A stretch of 64,000 bases of DNA from NCBI GenBank assembly GCA_946965045.2, contig OX337233.1, positions 1,054,001 to 1,118,000 on the forward strand, written 5' to 3'. Shown here one piece after another: positions 30,577-42,624 of the stretch; the first letter of the stretch is position 1, and every line of letters begins with the position of its first letter. Under the pieces are notes generated by a model, which ran no database searches, was not told where the DNA came from, and worked only from the letters and a program-made list of their open reading frames with translations. A program made the position numbers and the translations under genes. The DNA is from Epithemia pelagica. Its lineage: Eukaryota > Bacillariophyta > Bacillariophyceae > Surirellales > Surirellaceae.

Positions 30577-30977
30577 TGTTTCGGGACGCCACTAGCAGAA
30601 AGAATGACAACCAACCAACCAACCAGGGAATCAGAAGAACGTAGTTTGCTTGGACAAACAATGGCAAATCCTCAATTCCACAGCCAAACTTCTCAATCCA
30701 TATGGAAAATGAATGATAGGATGGGATCCTATCGACCGTGTCTTCTTTGGGCAGCAGACTGTCGTACAATCTATATGGTATTGATTACAGATTTCGCACG
30801 ATCGGGATACGGAAGCTCGAACAAATCATCAAATACTCCCAAGTGCTCTATTCATACGTGATTCAGAGGGTGTAGTTGAAAGTGGAACAGTCTCGTCACA
30901 AAAGACTCAAGACTCGATGATGAACTCTCCATGATCCACCGCTATGGAGTAATAAGAACGTCACTAAGGCTCCTTTC
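30577..30977. other. Intergenic, no supported gene
   Basis: 401 bases upstream of the small membrane-protein gene, up to the A-run that ends the retro-derivative. Contains the gene's presumed promoter; nothing else seen. Confidence 0.5.
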
Positions 30978-31206
30978 AAAAAAGGTTTGAATCTATTCTT
31001 CCAGCTGCCGCGCTCACCCACTCTACCGCCTGGGGTTAAGTCGACCGACTGCCCTGGCGCCATGACACTCGGAATCATGGAGCGGGGGGACAGCCCGCTT
31101 GTGTGACAAGGGGCCACATAGACGAACCGTTTTTCCGGGCCCCACATCTAGCCCTCCCAACCACCTAATCACAGCGGACTCGAACCCTGGACACCCAAGC
31201 ACCGAG
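30978..31206 (-). mobile_element. Short non-autonomous partner of the LINE
   Basis: 229 bases read on the minus strand. It opens ctcggtgcttgggtgtc, exactly as the full-length LINE does at its 5' end, and closes gcggcagctggaagaatagattcaaacctttttt, close to the LINE's own 3' end (gcggcagcgttaaaatagattgtacctttttt). The middle is unrelated to the LINE and contains gggttcgagtcc, which fits an RNA polymerase III B-box consensus, though no A-box is evident. It sits immediately behind the LINE's 3' tail. Reading: a SINE or deletion derivative mobilised by the LINE machinery. Confidence 0.65.
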
Positions 31207-31351
31207 AAAAAAAGGTACAATCTATTTTAACGCTGCCGCGCGCACCCGCTAGGGTAGCGTCGACCGACGCGCCTGGCTCCACACAAAATGTGAAGCGAGG
31301 ACTAAAGGACGGGGCAAGGTATGACAGGGGGGAGAAACGTGGAGAGGTCGG

Positions 31352-34300
31352 TTAGGAGAGTGAAACGGTCCTGCTGATAACAGGACGCCAGGTGTTAATC
31401 CAGGAGCGAAGCAGAAACGAGGAAGTTTCCGCTTCGAAGTGGGCATCGGTAGAAGAGTAGAAAATATCACGATAAGCCACGGGAACTTGATGTTGTAGAT
31501 CATAAAGAGCACAGACTTCGCGTTGAGCTTGAGCGTAAGCAGCTGCTTCAATAGTAGGTGGTGTATTGCCATGGACGTCTTGGTTCCGAGTTATCCAAAG
31601 AGTGTGAATATGTTTCCACATGATTTTTATGGAGCCTGTGACAAAGTGTGAGCCAGAGATCGAGCGTGTAGCAAGGTTCCGTTGAGAAAGATATGAATCT
31701 TGAAATCGACTCCACAACCGCGAGAAGCGTCCGAGGAAAAGTTGCTCAAAGCCAACAAGTCGTTGGTTGGTGATAAGGGTGCGATAAAGATCGGGAAAAG
31801 TAGGGAACACAGGTGGAAGATTTGCAAGCCAAGAATGGATCATTTCGGTCAGAATCAAGGACAAGTTAGGATCAAGGTGCTGATGTCGCCAAAATTGTTG
31901 TAGTCCGGTAACCATAGAGCCTTTCCATTGACGGTGAGGACAGCGTAGAAAGTGCGTTCGAGTCTCAACAACAGGTGGAGTGCAAAGAGGACACGTTTCC
32001 GAGTAAAACACTGCATAACGTGAGCGTAGGTATCCAAGGGGGAGCCAGTCATGGATGAATTTTATCAGAAAATGGCGCCGGGCGAAAGAGGCTTTGATGA
32101 CGCGGCCATGGGCAGGCCAATCGATTGAGTCATACACCGAGAGAGGCCAGTCGTACTTGTTGGTAAGGTAATCCCGAAGAGTGGTCCATGTAGCAAGATA
32201 CCGTAGGGTACCGCGGTAGTTGGAGTGAACAGTACCGAGTGGTGTGTGGAGCATGGCTTGGCTGCCTGAAATGAGAGGAGCATGTGTGGATGAGATTGAA
32301 GCTGGGTACTCGTAATCTTCAGCAAGACGGTCTGCATCGACATTAAGTTGGGCTGGGAGTGGGAGTGTAACATAAGATCTGGTTCTGTCTTGGTGTCCAC
32401 GTACATGAAAAAACTGTGGAATCACAGGAAATTGGCGGAGAGTGTACGTGATGGATTGTTGGATATCCCAATCTGCTTCCATAGTCGAGTATGGGAAGTC
32501 GTATGCCCATTCGAGACGTTTCTTGACAGTTTGAATTAGACTTTTCGAGTCTGTATAGAGAAGAAGTTGGGACTGGAGGTGGAGACCGAGAAACTTGGTG
32601 ATGTGAAAAATGCTTCGTAGAATCGCAAGCATACCATAACTCTCAGAGCGAAAAGACGAGGTTCTGTACCCGGGAGCCGGACCGCGAAGATGGAACAGGC
32701 GTTGACCATGAGGAGTGCTGCAGATGGAGCCAAACTTGCCGGTGAAAAGAGCAGCTGAGCCGTCACTACAGAAGAGAAGTCGGTTTGTTGTTTGGAAAAC
32801 ATGATGTATCGCAGCAGTCGGACAAAGGAAGTCAAGTTGGGAGAGAAGCTGTTGGTCCCATCTGGCAAGACTAGCTGTGTACTCAAGAAATGAGTTCGGA
32901 GAAGATGGTGTGGAAGGCAGTTGCTGTGGGCGGCATGGTGACAAGAAGAATCCGGGGCCGTTTTGAGTCACATGAGCGGGAACAGCAGTGGGGGGAGGTT
33001 TCGGCGACATCTGAGACGTAGGAAGAAATAGCGGGTGTTGATACCAGTAATGGCGGTACCCTTCCTGTTCGGAGACGTAAAGTGTACAGCTGGGGCAGTC
33101 GACCAAGTATTTCCAATGGCGGTATGTTTCATGGCCTGGAACGAGCCATCGACCAAGGGGAGTCGCTAGGAGAAATTGAGTGCTTGGTTGTCGAAGGAGT
33201 TCTAGCAATTTGTGCCATTGATTCCACGCTCGAGAGCTGGGCTTTGTTTGATACGGAATCAAGCCGTGATGGGTTGAAAAGTTATCGTGACAATATTCTG
33301 TGGTGAATAGCGACAGTTTCTTGCCATCAGGAGTAACTATATCACTGAGTAAGGTGACACCCAGGTACATGCGACAAGCGTTCAGCATCTGGAGTTCCAA
33401 CGGGGTAAGAGTCAGTGACTCGAGTACAAGATCCATCAGGAATCGGTCATTCTCTCGTTGAAGTTTGGGGAGGAACGTAGCTTCGAGTTCGATGTGGCAG
33501 TTTGTTGAGTGAAGGAACTGTCGTACTTGGGGGATCCATTTCATCGGTGCAAGATATGGTATCGGAGTTGAGACGTCCTCGAAAACAGACACGCTAGTAC
33601 CAGCAAGAAACTGTGCCCAAGAGATGGCGATATTGGCTAACTTGGCAGGGACGCCAGGAGAGCGAAGACATGCCAGTAGAAGATAGGTCTGGGAGATTCC
33701 CCTTTCAACAGAGAGAGTACGAAATCCAAGGCCTCCAAGATCACTAGGTCCGTAGACAACGGCATTTGGCATATGTCGATTGAATCCGTATTTGGGTAAG
33801 AAGGCTTTTTTGAATTGCACTTGCAAAGCATTACAATGTGCATCGGACAGAGTGGAAGAAGGAAGTGGGTAGCATATGCTCGGTAAGTAAATTGCATGAT
33901 AGTAAGCCCAAGCGTCGGTTCTCGAAAACGGACTAGTAGCCATAACTGAAGCATGTTTTTGATTCTTCTTGGCAAGGGCAAGGAACAGACCTTTATCCGT
34001 ACAGAAAGGAGATTTTTGCACGCCCAATGTTTTGTGGCTGCGATACGAAGAAAGTTGTTTGATGGGAGTAGCCTGATCAGAGTCGTGAAACTTGATGGTA
34101 ATCCGTGGTCCGAAGGAGTCGGGTTGTAGTGTTGCAAGTCCGTCGACCTTGAATGTATAATAGAGAAAATGATAAGAACATTTTTCGACATTGAGAGCAC
34201 CGCCGGATAGGCTAAGTAGGTCGTTCCATCGCTGAGCGTCGCTTTGAGCTTTCTCGATATAGTGCTCAGGTGGTGCTTGACTGTCTCGAAGAAAATCGTT

Positions 34301-37300
34301 CACGCTTCCACTGGTGTCGTCTACGAATCCGATCATGTGGATTGCAGTTGATACAGAACCATCGGGGCTATGAAAGACGCTGCCGTTAGCTTTTTCGTCG
34401 TAGGTGTCGAAGAGAATTGTCGAGATGACACACCAAATAGCTGGAGAGTTTCCTGCTCCTTGCCCGGACCGTAGATTGGAAAAAGTTGACAGTGCTGGTA
34501 GTGGCGTTCTGATACGCCAAGTTGGGTTTTGAGATAATATTTCGCTTCCTCTAGTGTTTTAGCGTTGACAAACACAATAGAGCGATGTTGGCCGAAGCTT
34601 CTAGAAGCGAGACTACCGAAGGAAAGAACAATGCGGTCATAACACGCTGTCGCGTCGTAGTCAAGATGAACCAATGGGCGTTTGCTAGCCCGTGAAATTT
34701 CGTATTGTAGTTCTTCGCATAGTGTTGGGATGACGGCATCACGGCCTGGAACTCCTCCAAATTGCATTGGGTGCAGTGTCCGTTGATTGGTGCCTAATTG
34801 GATGAGTTGCCTCCATTTGATCGCTAGGACAAGGTTGTAATCTTGTTCGTAGAGATGAATGACACGAAGACGGTGAATACGTAGATTGTTGGGCTCTTTT
34901 AGGATCATCACATTGACGATGTGCTTCCATCTTTCGTAGGAGTAGTTGTTGACGAGAGCACAGTTTATAAGGCCGACTTGCCATTCGATCAGAGCTTCTC
35001 GTTTTGCTTCTACTTCTTGTCCTTCTTCGGTTGTCGTATCAAGATCATGAGGGGCAACTAGTGCTTTGCTGTGCCCTAAATGGAAACCGGATGGAGAGGT
35101 AGTTGTTGATTCGGGCCATATTTTGATTTTGCTCATCCACTCTTTTTTGGTGATCGGAGCTGGAATCGCGTCGAGAGTCACTCGTGCCTTCATGTGATCT
35201 ATAAGCGACTGTTGCATTTCGTCAAGTTCTTCGCTTTGCCAGTCGCCTTCAAGTATGAGCTCAGCTGTGTGTGTTGAGGCTCCCCAGTTACACCATTCGG
35301 AGAAGGGTGGCTCCGTGGGGAAGGTGTTATGGGCTTGTCCAAAGTGTCGTCTGTTTCTTGTCAACAATCTATCCTCGATTTCTTCAGGAGTATCAATTGT
35401 CAGCCATTCCGTGCACCCTGTGTAATCTGTCGTAGTGGGATCAGTTGGGACATCTAGTCGAGTAATTCTGGTCTTCAAATTGCCTCTACATTGCCTCAAT
35501 TTCGCATACATGGCTTTGGTACGCTCTGCAGCCATTCGGTGTTTAAGCGCTTTTGATTGTTGTTTGTTACCAGAGGCAATGGCTTGGTTAAGCTCTGCTT
35601 GTAATGCGTTGTGCCGGCGATGAACTGCGTCTTTAGTCATTTCCCGGATTTGGCGTTGGACGATCCGACATTCTTGTTGGCATGCTTCTAATGTTGTTGG
35701 GACGTTTACAACTGACTGGTTTCGTGTTGTGTATAAAATTCCAGAGTCGAATGACTTGTTCCATTTTGCAGCAGAAATCAGTTTGAGAAGCAGGTTTTTG
35801 CGAGTTCTCAAGCTAGCCAGCTGTTTGACGAAAGGAATACTGCGTGGTTTTTTAGCGCACTTGCGACTTGCGTGTTCTCCAGCTCTCTGGAAGTCTCTGT
35901 CCAGTCTTTCGGCCAATCGTGGGTTCCAATTTTCCTTGAGAGAGTCGAGTCTGCGAGCGAAGTTGTGTTGTACGCAGAACTTGTGCTTCTGTTCGATATA
36001 AACTCTGTTCGAGCTACTGTCTTTGCTCGTGAATTCTCGGCTGGCAATCGGACCAAGTTGTTGGGTACTATTCCCGAATAGACGCTCGATATTGAAGTCA
36101 ATGACCATATTCCGGTGGTCGTTTGGTATGTCTGGATGTTTGAAGGGTTCATAGCAAGCTTTTGTGACTGCGGTGGAAACGTGCGGTGTGCAGAGAGCGT
36201 AATCGATACGTTCACGACCGTTTACGAATGTTGCAAAGGAAGTGGAGCCGAGTTGTTCTCCCATCAAGTCATGCAATTGAAGTTCAGAACAAAGTTTTGT
36301 CATGCCGTCGTTTGTGTCTGACAAGGCTTCGTTGAAATCTCCTACCAGCAAAATTTCAGAGTTGCGAGCTCTGCATTGTCTGATGAAGTCAGTCAAATCC
36401 GAGATAAATGCTTCCCTTGGGTTTGCTCCTCTATTTGCTTGACGTAGCATAGACAGTTGTTGCGCCGACGCTGTAAATGATCGAACTCTGTTGTTGTCTT
36501 CTTCTCCCGCAGTCAGTAAGGATTGACGACATACTTGGTAGGCTGAGATAATTGTAAGTGTCTTGTTTCCGCGGCATGAAAAGACTTGGTAGGACCACCG
36601 GCCCATGCTGTCAGTGCCCTGAGTTGTGATTCTTCCAGTGGACTTGCCTTGTGACGCTATCAAGGTCCCGCCTGGTTTATATGGAGTATTACGTGGGGAT
36701 GTAATATTGGTACTCCCGAAACACATTCTTGAGTGCTCTGTATGTTGCTGTATTGTTGTATGGAGTGCATTTCGAACTTGGGACTGAGTTGTATCAAGAT
36801 TTGTCTCATAGAAACACCATGTGTCGGCGTCTAGTCGACTCAATTCTTCACAGTATTCCGCGAAAGTACCTCCGCTGTGTAGCAAAGTCTTGAATCCATT
36901 AGGATTGCAACCAAAGACTCTGAAGGTATTTTGTGGTTTTATATCGTCTGTTTCCGGTCCGATGAACTCATCTGTTTTATATTGGATTTCGTTTCCTTGG
37001 ATGTTGCTGTTCTCTGCGGCGTCAGGAAATTCGATGTCGTTTCTTGGGTAGTCGTCACCGTTGACACTCGTGGCGTCATCGTTGTTTGGGGTGCCTGGAA
37101 TAGTAGTCTGATGTTGTTGAGTTGTTGTGGGTGATGTGGATGTATAGTCGGCTGCGACTGCGCTCGGGGCGCTGTCGTTGTTTTCGATAACCTGTTCGGC
37201 TGTATTGTTTGTGGCGGCATTGCTCGAGGCGTTGCCGTTGTTCTCAGATTCCTGATCGGTTGTTATGGTGTTTTCGGCATTGCTCGAGGCGTCGCCGTTG

Positions 37301-37434
37301 TTCTCTGATTCCTGATCGGTAATTCTTGTAGTGAAAGGATGTATGGATAGTAGTTGTACAAAAGGATGTTGTGGTAAAGTTGTAGATATATTGTTGGTTA
37401 AATTTACAGCGCTATCCAGATTGGTCTCACTCAT
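31352..37434 (-). pseudogene. LINE ORF2: endonuclease, RT, RNase H
   Basis: About 2,000 residues in two frames. The first frame (37434-34333) has an exonuclease-endonuclease-phosphatase domain (GCNPNGF, CFYETNLD, LLVGDFNE, RIDYAL, PNDHRNMV) at about residues 170-450, and RT motifs WKHIVNVMILKEPN, QFGGVPGRDAV and LDYDATACYDR. The second frame (34336-31352) opens with the RT active-site box FVDD, then RNase H with FCSDGSA, RSESYG, LYTDSKS and NVDADRLAEDYE, and a zinc motif CPLCTPPVVETRTHFLRC. A single missing base at about 34468 separates them: restoring it yields a GQGAGNSP-type block before FVDD, as RTs require. Long Asn/Thr-rich N-terminus with two near-identical ESENNG(D/N)ASSNA repeats. 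Start ATG 37434 overlaps the ORF1 stop. Confidence 0.88.
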
Positions 37435-39459
37435 GATTGCGTACTTGAGTCGGCCAAGGACTCGTCCGCGTGCAAGGAGGAGTTTGCTTGGGCCATGCTC
37501 ACATCGTTTAGCGGTGTGGCCGGTTGTTCTGAGTCGTGTTCTTTACGCTTCCTGATGGCGCCTTGTTGACTCTGTTCTGTTGGGTTTGCTTGTTCTGGAT
37601 ATTGGTATTGATAATTGTTTGGGTATTGGTTCTGATGGTTGATCGGTGGTTGTGCTTGATGGTGTGTAGGAGTTTGTGGGAGTGGCATCTGGTTCGGTGG
37701 GATTTGTTGGGGAGGCATAGGTGTTGTTTGGTGAGCTGGGAAGAGGTTGTGCGGTAGTTGTTGGAGCTGTTGAGGACTAATCGGGCTCATTCCAAAGGGA
37801 GGTTGTTGCTGATGCGGATGGACGTAATTTGGTGGGGGCATCGGGTAATTTTGAGACATCATCACCGACATTTGTTGCTGCATGGCTTTCATCATGGCTT
37901 TCATCATCTTTTCTTGTTGCGACTCGCTCTCCTCTTCTTGTTTCGACACGAACGACTTGAATGCATCTTTCAATTCTTTCAGTTCGGATTTTAGTTCTGT
38001 GCTTTCGTTTTTCATACGTTCATACTCTTCGTTGGTGACTTGACTGGTGCTAGTCTCTGTCATGGAGGATGCGACTACTGTTTGAACCGGTGCCATTGTT
38101 TTCCATACTTGTGCTGTCGGGCCAATCATTTTAGGAGGACGGGAATAAGTAGCATTTGTTTCGTTTTGAGGGTCATCTTCTCGAGCAGAATACAAAGAGT
38201 TAAGAGCCGAGACGTATGTTGCATAGATCCGCCGTGATCTGTTGATGCATCGTCGTTCTCGCCAGTTCCTTGTTGACCGTAACTCTCGTGTCGAAACGCT
38301 AGCTTTGGTGGATCATCGTACTCCTTGAGGTTTGTGAGGTTGTGTATGCGTTGTTCTTGTTGAACCATTGAGGTCAAACTCATACGAAGAGCTCCTTTGA
38401 GCGCATCGAAATGTTCTTCCGTGGTGTGAATGTTGTGGCGGCCAAGACGGTCTGTATCTTTGTGGCCAGTGATCCTGATGACACCTTCGAAATCTCGAGC
38501 GATCCGATCTTTGAGAGTCCACATAATACTGGGATGCACCCCTGACACTGGTACAATCCTGCTCTCGCCAAGATATGTGTTATGGTCGATCATGGAAGAG
38601 CTGTATACGTGCTTGTTAGTATGGCGGAACTTGTGGAATATGAACTTGGGGTCTTCTACATAAGTCTGTTGGAGCAGTTCAAGCAGGTCTTTGGCGTCGT
38701 GTTGACGACACTGTAGATCGAACGCCTTTGTCTTGTATTCATCAACTCCGTGCTTGAAGAATGGTGACAAGTAATTGCACTTGAATTTCGGAATTTTCTT
38801 GCGCGCTTTATTCGTTTTCGCAATAATCTCGAGAATAACCGATTCAACCATTTCGTCGGAAGGAATATTACTCGGATCGTATCCGACAAAAAAACTAAGT
38901 TTGAAATTCTGGTTTCGTTTTCGTTCCATAGATGTTGGGTCATCTTCGCTTTGCCAAGGCGCAACTTTTCGTAGACAGAATCATGGCGGCGTATTTCACT
39001 TAAAGAGATTTTGGAAAGAAAGCGGTGAATCACGATGTACATTGGTTTCCGACCCTTCTTTTCATTGCCCTTGGAATAATGTAGGTCGAAATGACGTAGA
39101 TATGCAGAGACTGCCTTGAAGTATTCAAGCTTTTTCTTGTTAAGTTTTGTACCTCTGTTGTCATAAATCTTAACTTCTGGGAACACTTGAGAAATCGAAT
39201 ACAAAATATCGTAATGGAGCAAGGCGATACTCTTGTTTTTATCGTCATCTGGACTGAACACGAACTTGATTGTGTACTCCTTTTCTTCGCCTTCGTAGGG
39301 GATTGGGTGATAAACAGCTGTAACGGCTGTAGCATCGTCGCTTGCATCGTGATTGTTGTTGTTATTATTATTGTTGTTATTTGTAGTGGCATTATTGTTG
39401 GGGTTTCGTTGTTCTTCGGCCATTGGAGAGTCATGGACCGAACGGGAGGGTTCCGCCAT
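37431..39459 (-). pseudogene. LINE ORF1
   Basis: About 675 residues if joined, ATG at 39459 (MAEPSRS). The N-terminal part has an Asn run and basic blocks; the middle is a folded region (NFKLSFFVGYDPSNIPSDE, GESRIVPVSGVHPSIMW); the C-terminal part has a coiled coil (KSELKELKDAFKSFVSKQ) and a long Gln/Pro/Met-rich domain with KRKEHD near the end. No RRM or CCHC knuckle is visible, so it is an atypical nucleic-acid-binding ORF1. Two one-base frame breaks, at about 38935 and 38195. The stop codon overlaps the ORF2 start as ATGA (37434-37431), an arrangement that suggests translation of ORF2 by termination-reinitiation. Confidence 0.75.
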
Positions 39460-39630
39460 GGTCGACGTGGTTCGCTCACCAATGACAAGGGTACTTTCAG
39501 GTTACTTTCTGGCAAAAATTAACGCGGTAATATACGAGAAACCAGAAACTATCGGACAGATAACACGAGACACTACGCCTTTCAATTTCGTCTCTCCACG
39601 AAATTATATGACACCCAAGCACCGAGAGAA

Positions 39631-39964
39631 GATCTTTCAGAGACCCCCGAAAAATCAAAGAGAATCCCTTTCCGAATATCTACTCCCAGCGTCCATATTT
39701 GTACATGACAATAGGGAGTGAGTGATTTTCCTTGTCATTATCAATGAGCAGTTATCAGCGACTCTTTTTAACCTCCTGGGAGTTCTCCTGGGACACCCAA
39801 GCACCGAGAGAACTCCCAGGAGGTTAAAAAGAGTCGCTGATAACTGCTCATTGATAATGACAAGGAAAATCACTCACTCCCTATTGTCATGTACAAATAT
39901 GGACGCTGGGAGTAGATATTCGAAAAGGGATTCTCTTTGATTTTTCGGGGGTCTCTGAAAGATC
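39631..39964. repeat. 157-bp-arm palindrome at LINE 5' end
   Basis: Arms 39631-39787 and 39808-39964 are reverse complements with one mismatch seen, around a 20-base spacer. Spacer plus the start of the right arm contains acacccaagcaccgagag (39793-39810), identical to the LINE 5' terminus at 39611-39628. Two bases separate the LINE end from the left arm. Outer ends read gatctttcagagaccccc. Confidence 0.93.
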
Positions 39965-40154
39965 CACGCAAGAATGAAGGTTCAGAGAGAACATGGAAAC
40001 CAAGGGATCATTGTAAGACGTTTCTCAAGATCTTGAATAATTTGGTTGAGATACACAAGGGAGACACTCTCAATCTTCTCACGATTTCCAACAAGGCATC
40101 CACGACGAATTTGGAATCGATCGAGCGGCGAATCAAGTATATCTCAAGATATGC

Positions 40155-42306
40155 ATGGCCATGGCTGGTCGCAACTTTTTCAACAGTCTGGGTGATCCAT
40201 ATGCCCCCTCGATAGACGAGGTTCAAGCACTGTATGATACTACCCCCACGGAAAGCAATGGTGACAATAGAATCTTGTCGGCCACACTCGGCGAGTCGCC
40301 CTCCGTTTATACGCGTGGTCCTTCGAATAACTTTGTACTGGACGAGTTTCTAGATGAAAACATTCCCACGGATGATATGGCTCCCACCACAACCATCCCA
40401 CCGGGTGTCAGTGCTTCCACCGCAAGCGACGGGGTTGGACATGGAAATACTCCACTGGGTGATGTTGCTCCTCCCACTGCAAGCAACGGGGCTCCAAATC
40501 AGAATATTCCACCGGCTAATACTGGTCCTACTGCAAGCGACAGGGTTGGACATGGAAATACTCTACCGGGTGACAGCTCTCCCACCAAACGCAAGAGAAA
40601 GTTGTCGGCCCTAGAATGGTACACATGGGGGCAATGCTTTGCCAGTGCCAAAAGTGCAAAAGCAGTTGGCTTGAAGGTCGACCGGTACACGGCACTCACA
40701 TGCTTCCAAAAAGCGTTTGAAAAATCAAAAGGAACTGGGAGTGATATTCAGCATATGGCTTATAAGAAATGGAACGAGGTTGCTAAACGTCTTGCGAAGT
40801 ATTTGAAGAAAAGGCTTCCAAAGTCACGAAATGAAATCACAAACCAAGGAGACGAATTAGTGAAAGAGATTGAGGCCCGGAGGGAAGACGTGGAAAAGAT
40901 TCTGGCTGCAGAAGCAAACGGTCAAACACTTACCCCCTTTCCCATTACGACACCAACGTATGCCCTTGGTGGTCACATAAAAACAATGTTCCCAAACGAT
41001 GCTCACGCATTCGGTGGCTTCAAAGCAAACCCTCCCTTGGAGACTGATGAGTTCGAGGCATGCGCCGTACAGAGATGGGAAGTGGGACGCACATTTACAG
41101 CAAACAATTATGCCAAATCAGTGGCAAAGGACATGGATCGAAAACTTCGACGCACATTTACAGCTCAGACTTATGCCGAATCAGTGGCAAAGGACATGGA
41201 TGAAAAACTTCGTGACAAGATAAAGGAAGAGTTTGCGGCGAAGGACATGCATGAAAAACTTCGTGACAAGAAAAAGAAAGAGTTTGAGGCACCGCCGTTA
41301 TCAGTCAATGATGAAATCATGGAATTGTTTTGTTGCAAGGTATGGGGGCTATGTCACAAGAAGACCGCCCTTCAGGGTTCAACGGAAGAAAACCCGAATG
41401 AAGAGTGGAAGAAGTATTGGTTCCGAAGTCTGCGAAAGCTACCAAAAGCCATGGGAACAGCCCTAGACAATTGGTTCCGGACCATTAAAAAAACCAAAAG
41501 AGGGAATTGTTTTTTGCAGAAAGATTTAAATGTATGCTTCCTCATGATAAGCCAGGTCATCCCCAGTTTCCATCGGACAACAAGTTGGGTCTATGTCGAC
41601 CTCAGGCAGAGAAGGCCAACAAATTGAGTAACTATATCATGCAAACGTGGGAAAGTTTTCGTCAAAATGGGAGTACTATCGTGTCACTTGTACCTCTTGT
41701 CATACCAGGGACAGGCATCAACGCACATAGCGCTATTGTTGTTGCCTTCACGTTTGCACTGGAGCTAGCCAGGAAGTGGAAAAAAAAGAAAAATCCACCG
41801 AAACAAAGTGCCACAACGCTTTGTTCTCTGGTTGGACGCAAGCAATCTTCGGAATGTCTACCCATCAGCGAAACTGGTCTGTGACCGGTACTGCAGGCAA
41901 GATCCGCCCGCTGCCAAGAAGCACAAAAAAATAAACGCAACACCAAAAAATCCCGTTCAGTTTGAAGCTTCTGAGCTCCTTCGTTCTTTGTTTGACGTAC
42001 CACCAGAGGTGGCTTCATGCGTGATTGTGTTTTACGAACGTACGTGCCCCGGATACCTTTTGTGACGAATTTTTGCCAAAAGGATGGGAAGAGTGCAAAT
42101 CGATTGCGGAAATTCTGTTGGTAACAGCCCACGAAGACTACGAAAATTGCAAGCATCCTTCCATTTGCAACTATATCAAACAACATTATCTCCACTTGGA
42201 GCCTCTCAAACCATCAGCTACAGAGACCAGTCTTGGAGCAGCGTCGGTTCCTGACCCTTCTTCGTTGAGTCAACCTGACATGGCATCTTCCGAAGCCCCT
42301 GAATAA
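40155..42306 (+). pseudogene. Shattered gene of unknown function
   Basis: A protein of about 715 residues spread over three changes of frame (about 41510, 41800 and 42045), ATG at 40155. Pieces read smoothly across the breaks: ...KKTKRGNCF / FKCMLPHDKPGHPQFP ... / FVLWLDASNLRNVYPSAKLV ... / FCDEFLPKGWEECKSIAEIL. There are internal repeats: three Pro/Thr/Ala/Ser/Gly units with GVGHGNT or similar at 40440-40575, and three (A/S)(V/A)AKDM(D/H)xKLR units at 41100-41280. The middle is basic and helical (KKWNEVAKRLAKYLKKRLPK). I recognise no domain. It starts 190 bases beyond the palindrome, between two mobile-element regions, and homopolymers lie at the first two breaks, so indels are likely. Could be a dead host gene or part of another element. 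Confidence 0.5.
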
Positions 42307-42624
42307 CAGAAAAATCAAATGCGTCAGTGGAGAAAGTTTGTGATCAGAATCCTCAATAACAGGTTTCATCAGTCCCAGAACAGTGTATTGGGCGATCATC
42401 CTTTTTACGTCAAAAAATGATCTTCTGACTTCTCTTTATTTCGAATAGACTTGTCTTTGACAATTGTCAATACTCCAAATAGCGATTCATGACACAATCC
42501 ATTCTCAGAGAGAAATCTGTTCTTACCTGATGAATATCAGTGTGACTGGATGAAGGTTTTTGTGACCGCCAAGTACTCCGAGATTCGACGAAAGTGCAAT
42601 AAAGATGTGAGGAAAGTCCGCGAT
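42307..42624. other. Intergenic, no supported gene
   Basis: 318 bases between two convergent genes. Nothing recognisable. Confidence 0.5.

Larger units (their letters stand above)
31207..39628 (-). mobile_element. Non-LTR retrotransposon (LINE), about 8.4 kb
   Basis: Minus-strand element from the 5' tag ctctcggtgcttgggtgtc (39611-39628) to a 3' T/A homopolymer (31207-31214). It has an ORF1 rich in Gln/Pro with a coiled coil, and an ORF2 with apurinic-type endonuclease, reverse transcriptase, RNase H and a CxxC-H-C zinc motif. There are no LTRs and no integrase. The combination endonuclease-RT-RNase H places it with the I/Ingi/Tad-type clades; exact clade not determined. ORF1 is broken twice and ORF2 once. 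Target duplication not found, because the 5' side is a large palindrome and the 3' side a second element. Confidence 0.9.

Noticed and set aside
31160..31195. tRNA gene from the ggttcgagtcc box
   Set aside because: No acceptor, D-arm or anticodon arm can be built around it; kept only as a possible B-box in the short retro-element.
31207..39628. LTR retrotransposon
   Set aside because: No long terminal direct repeats, no integrase or protease; endonuclease-RT-RNase H order and A-run tail fit a LINE.
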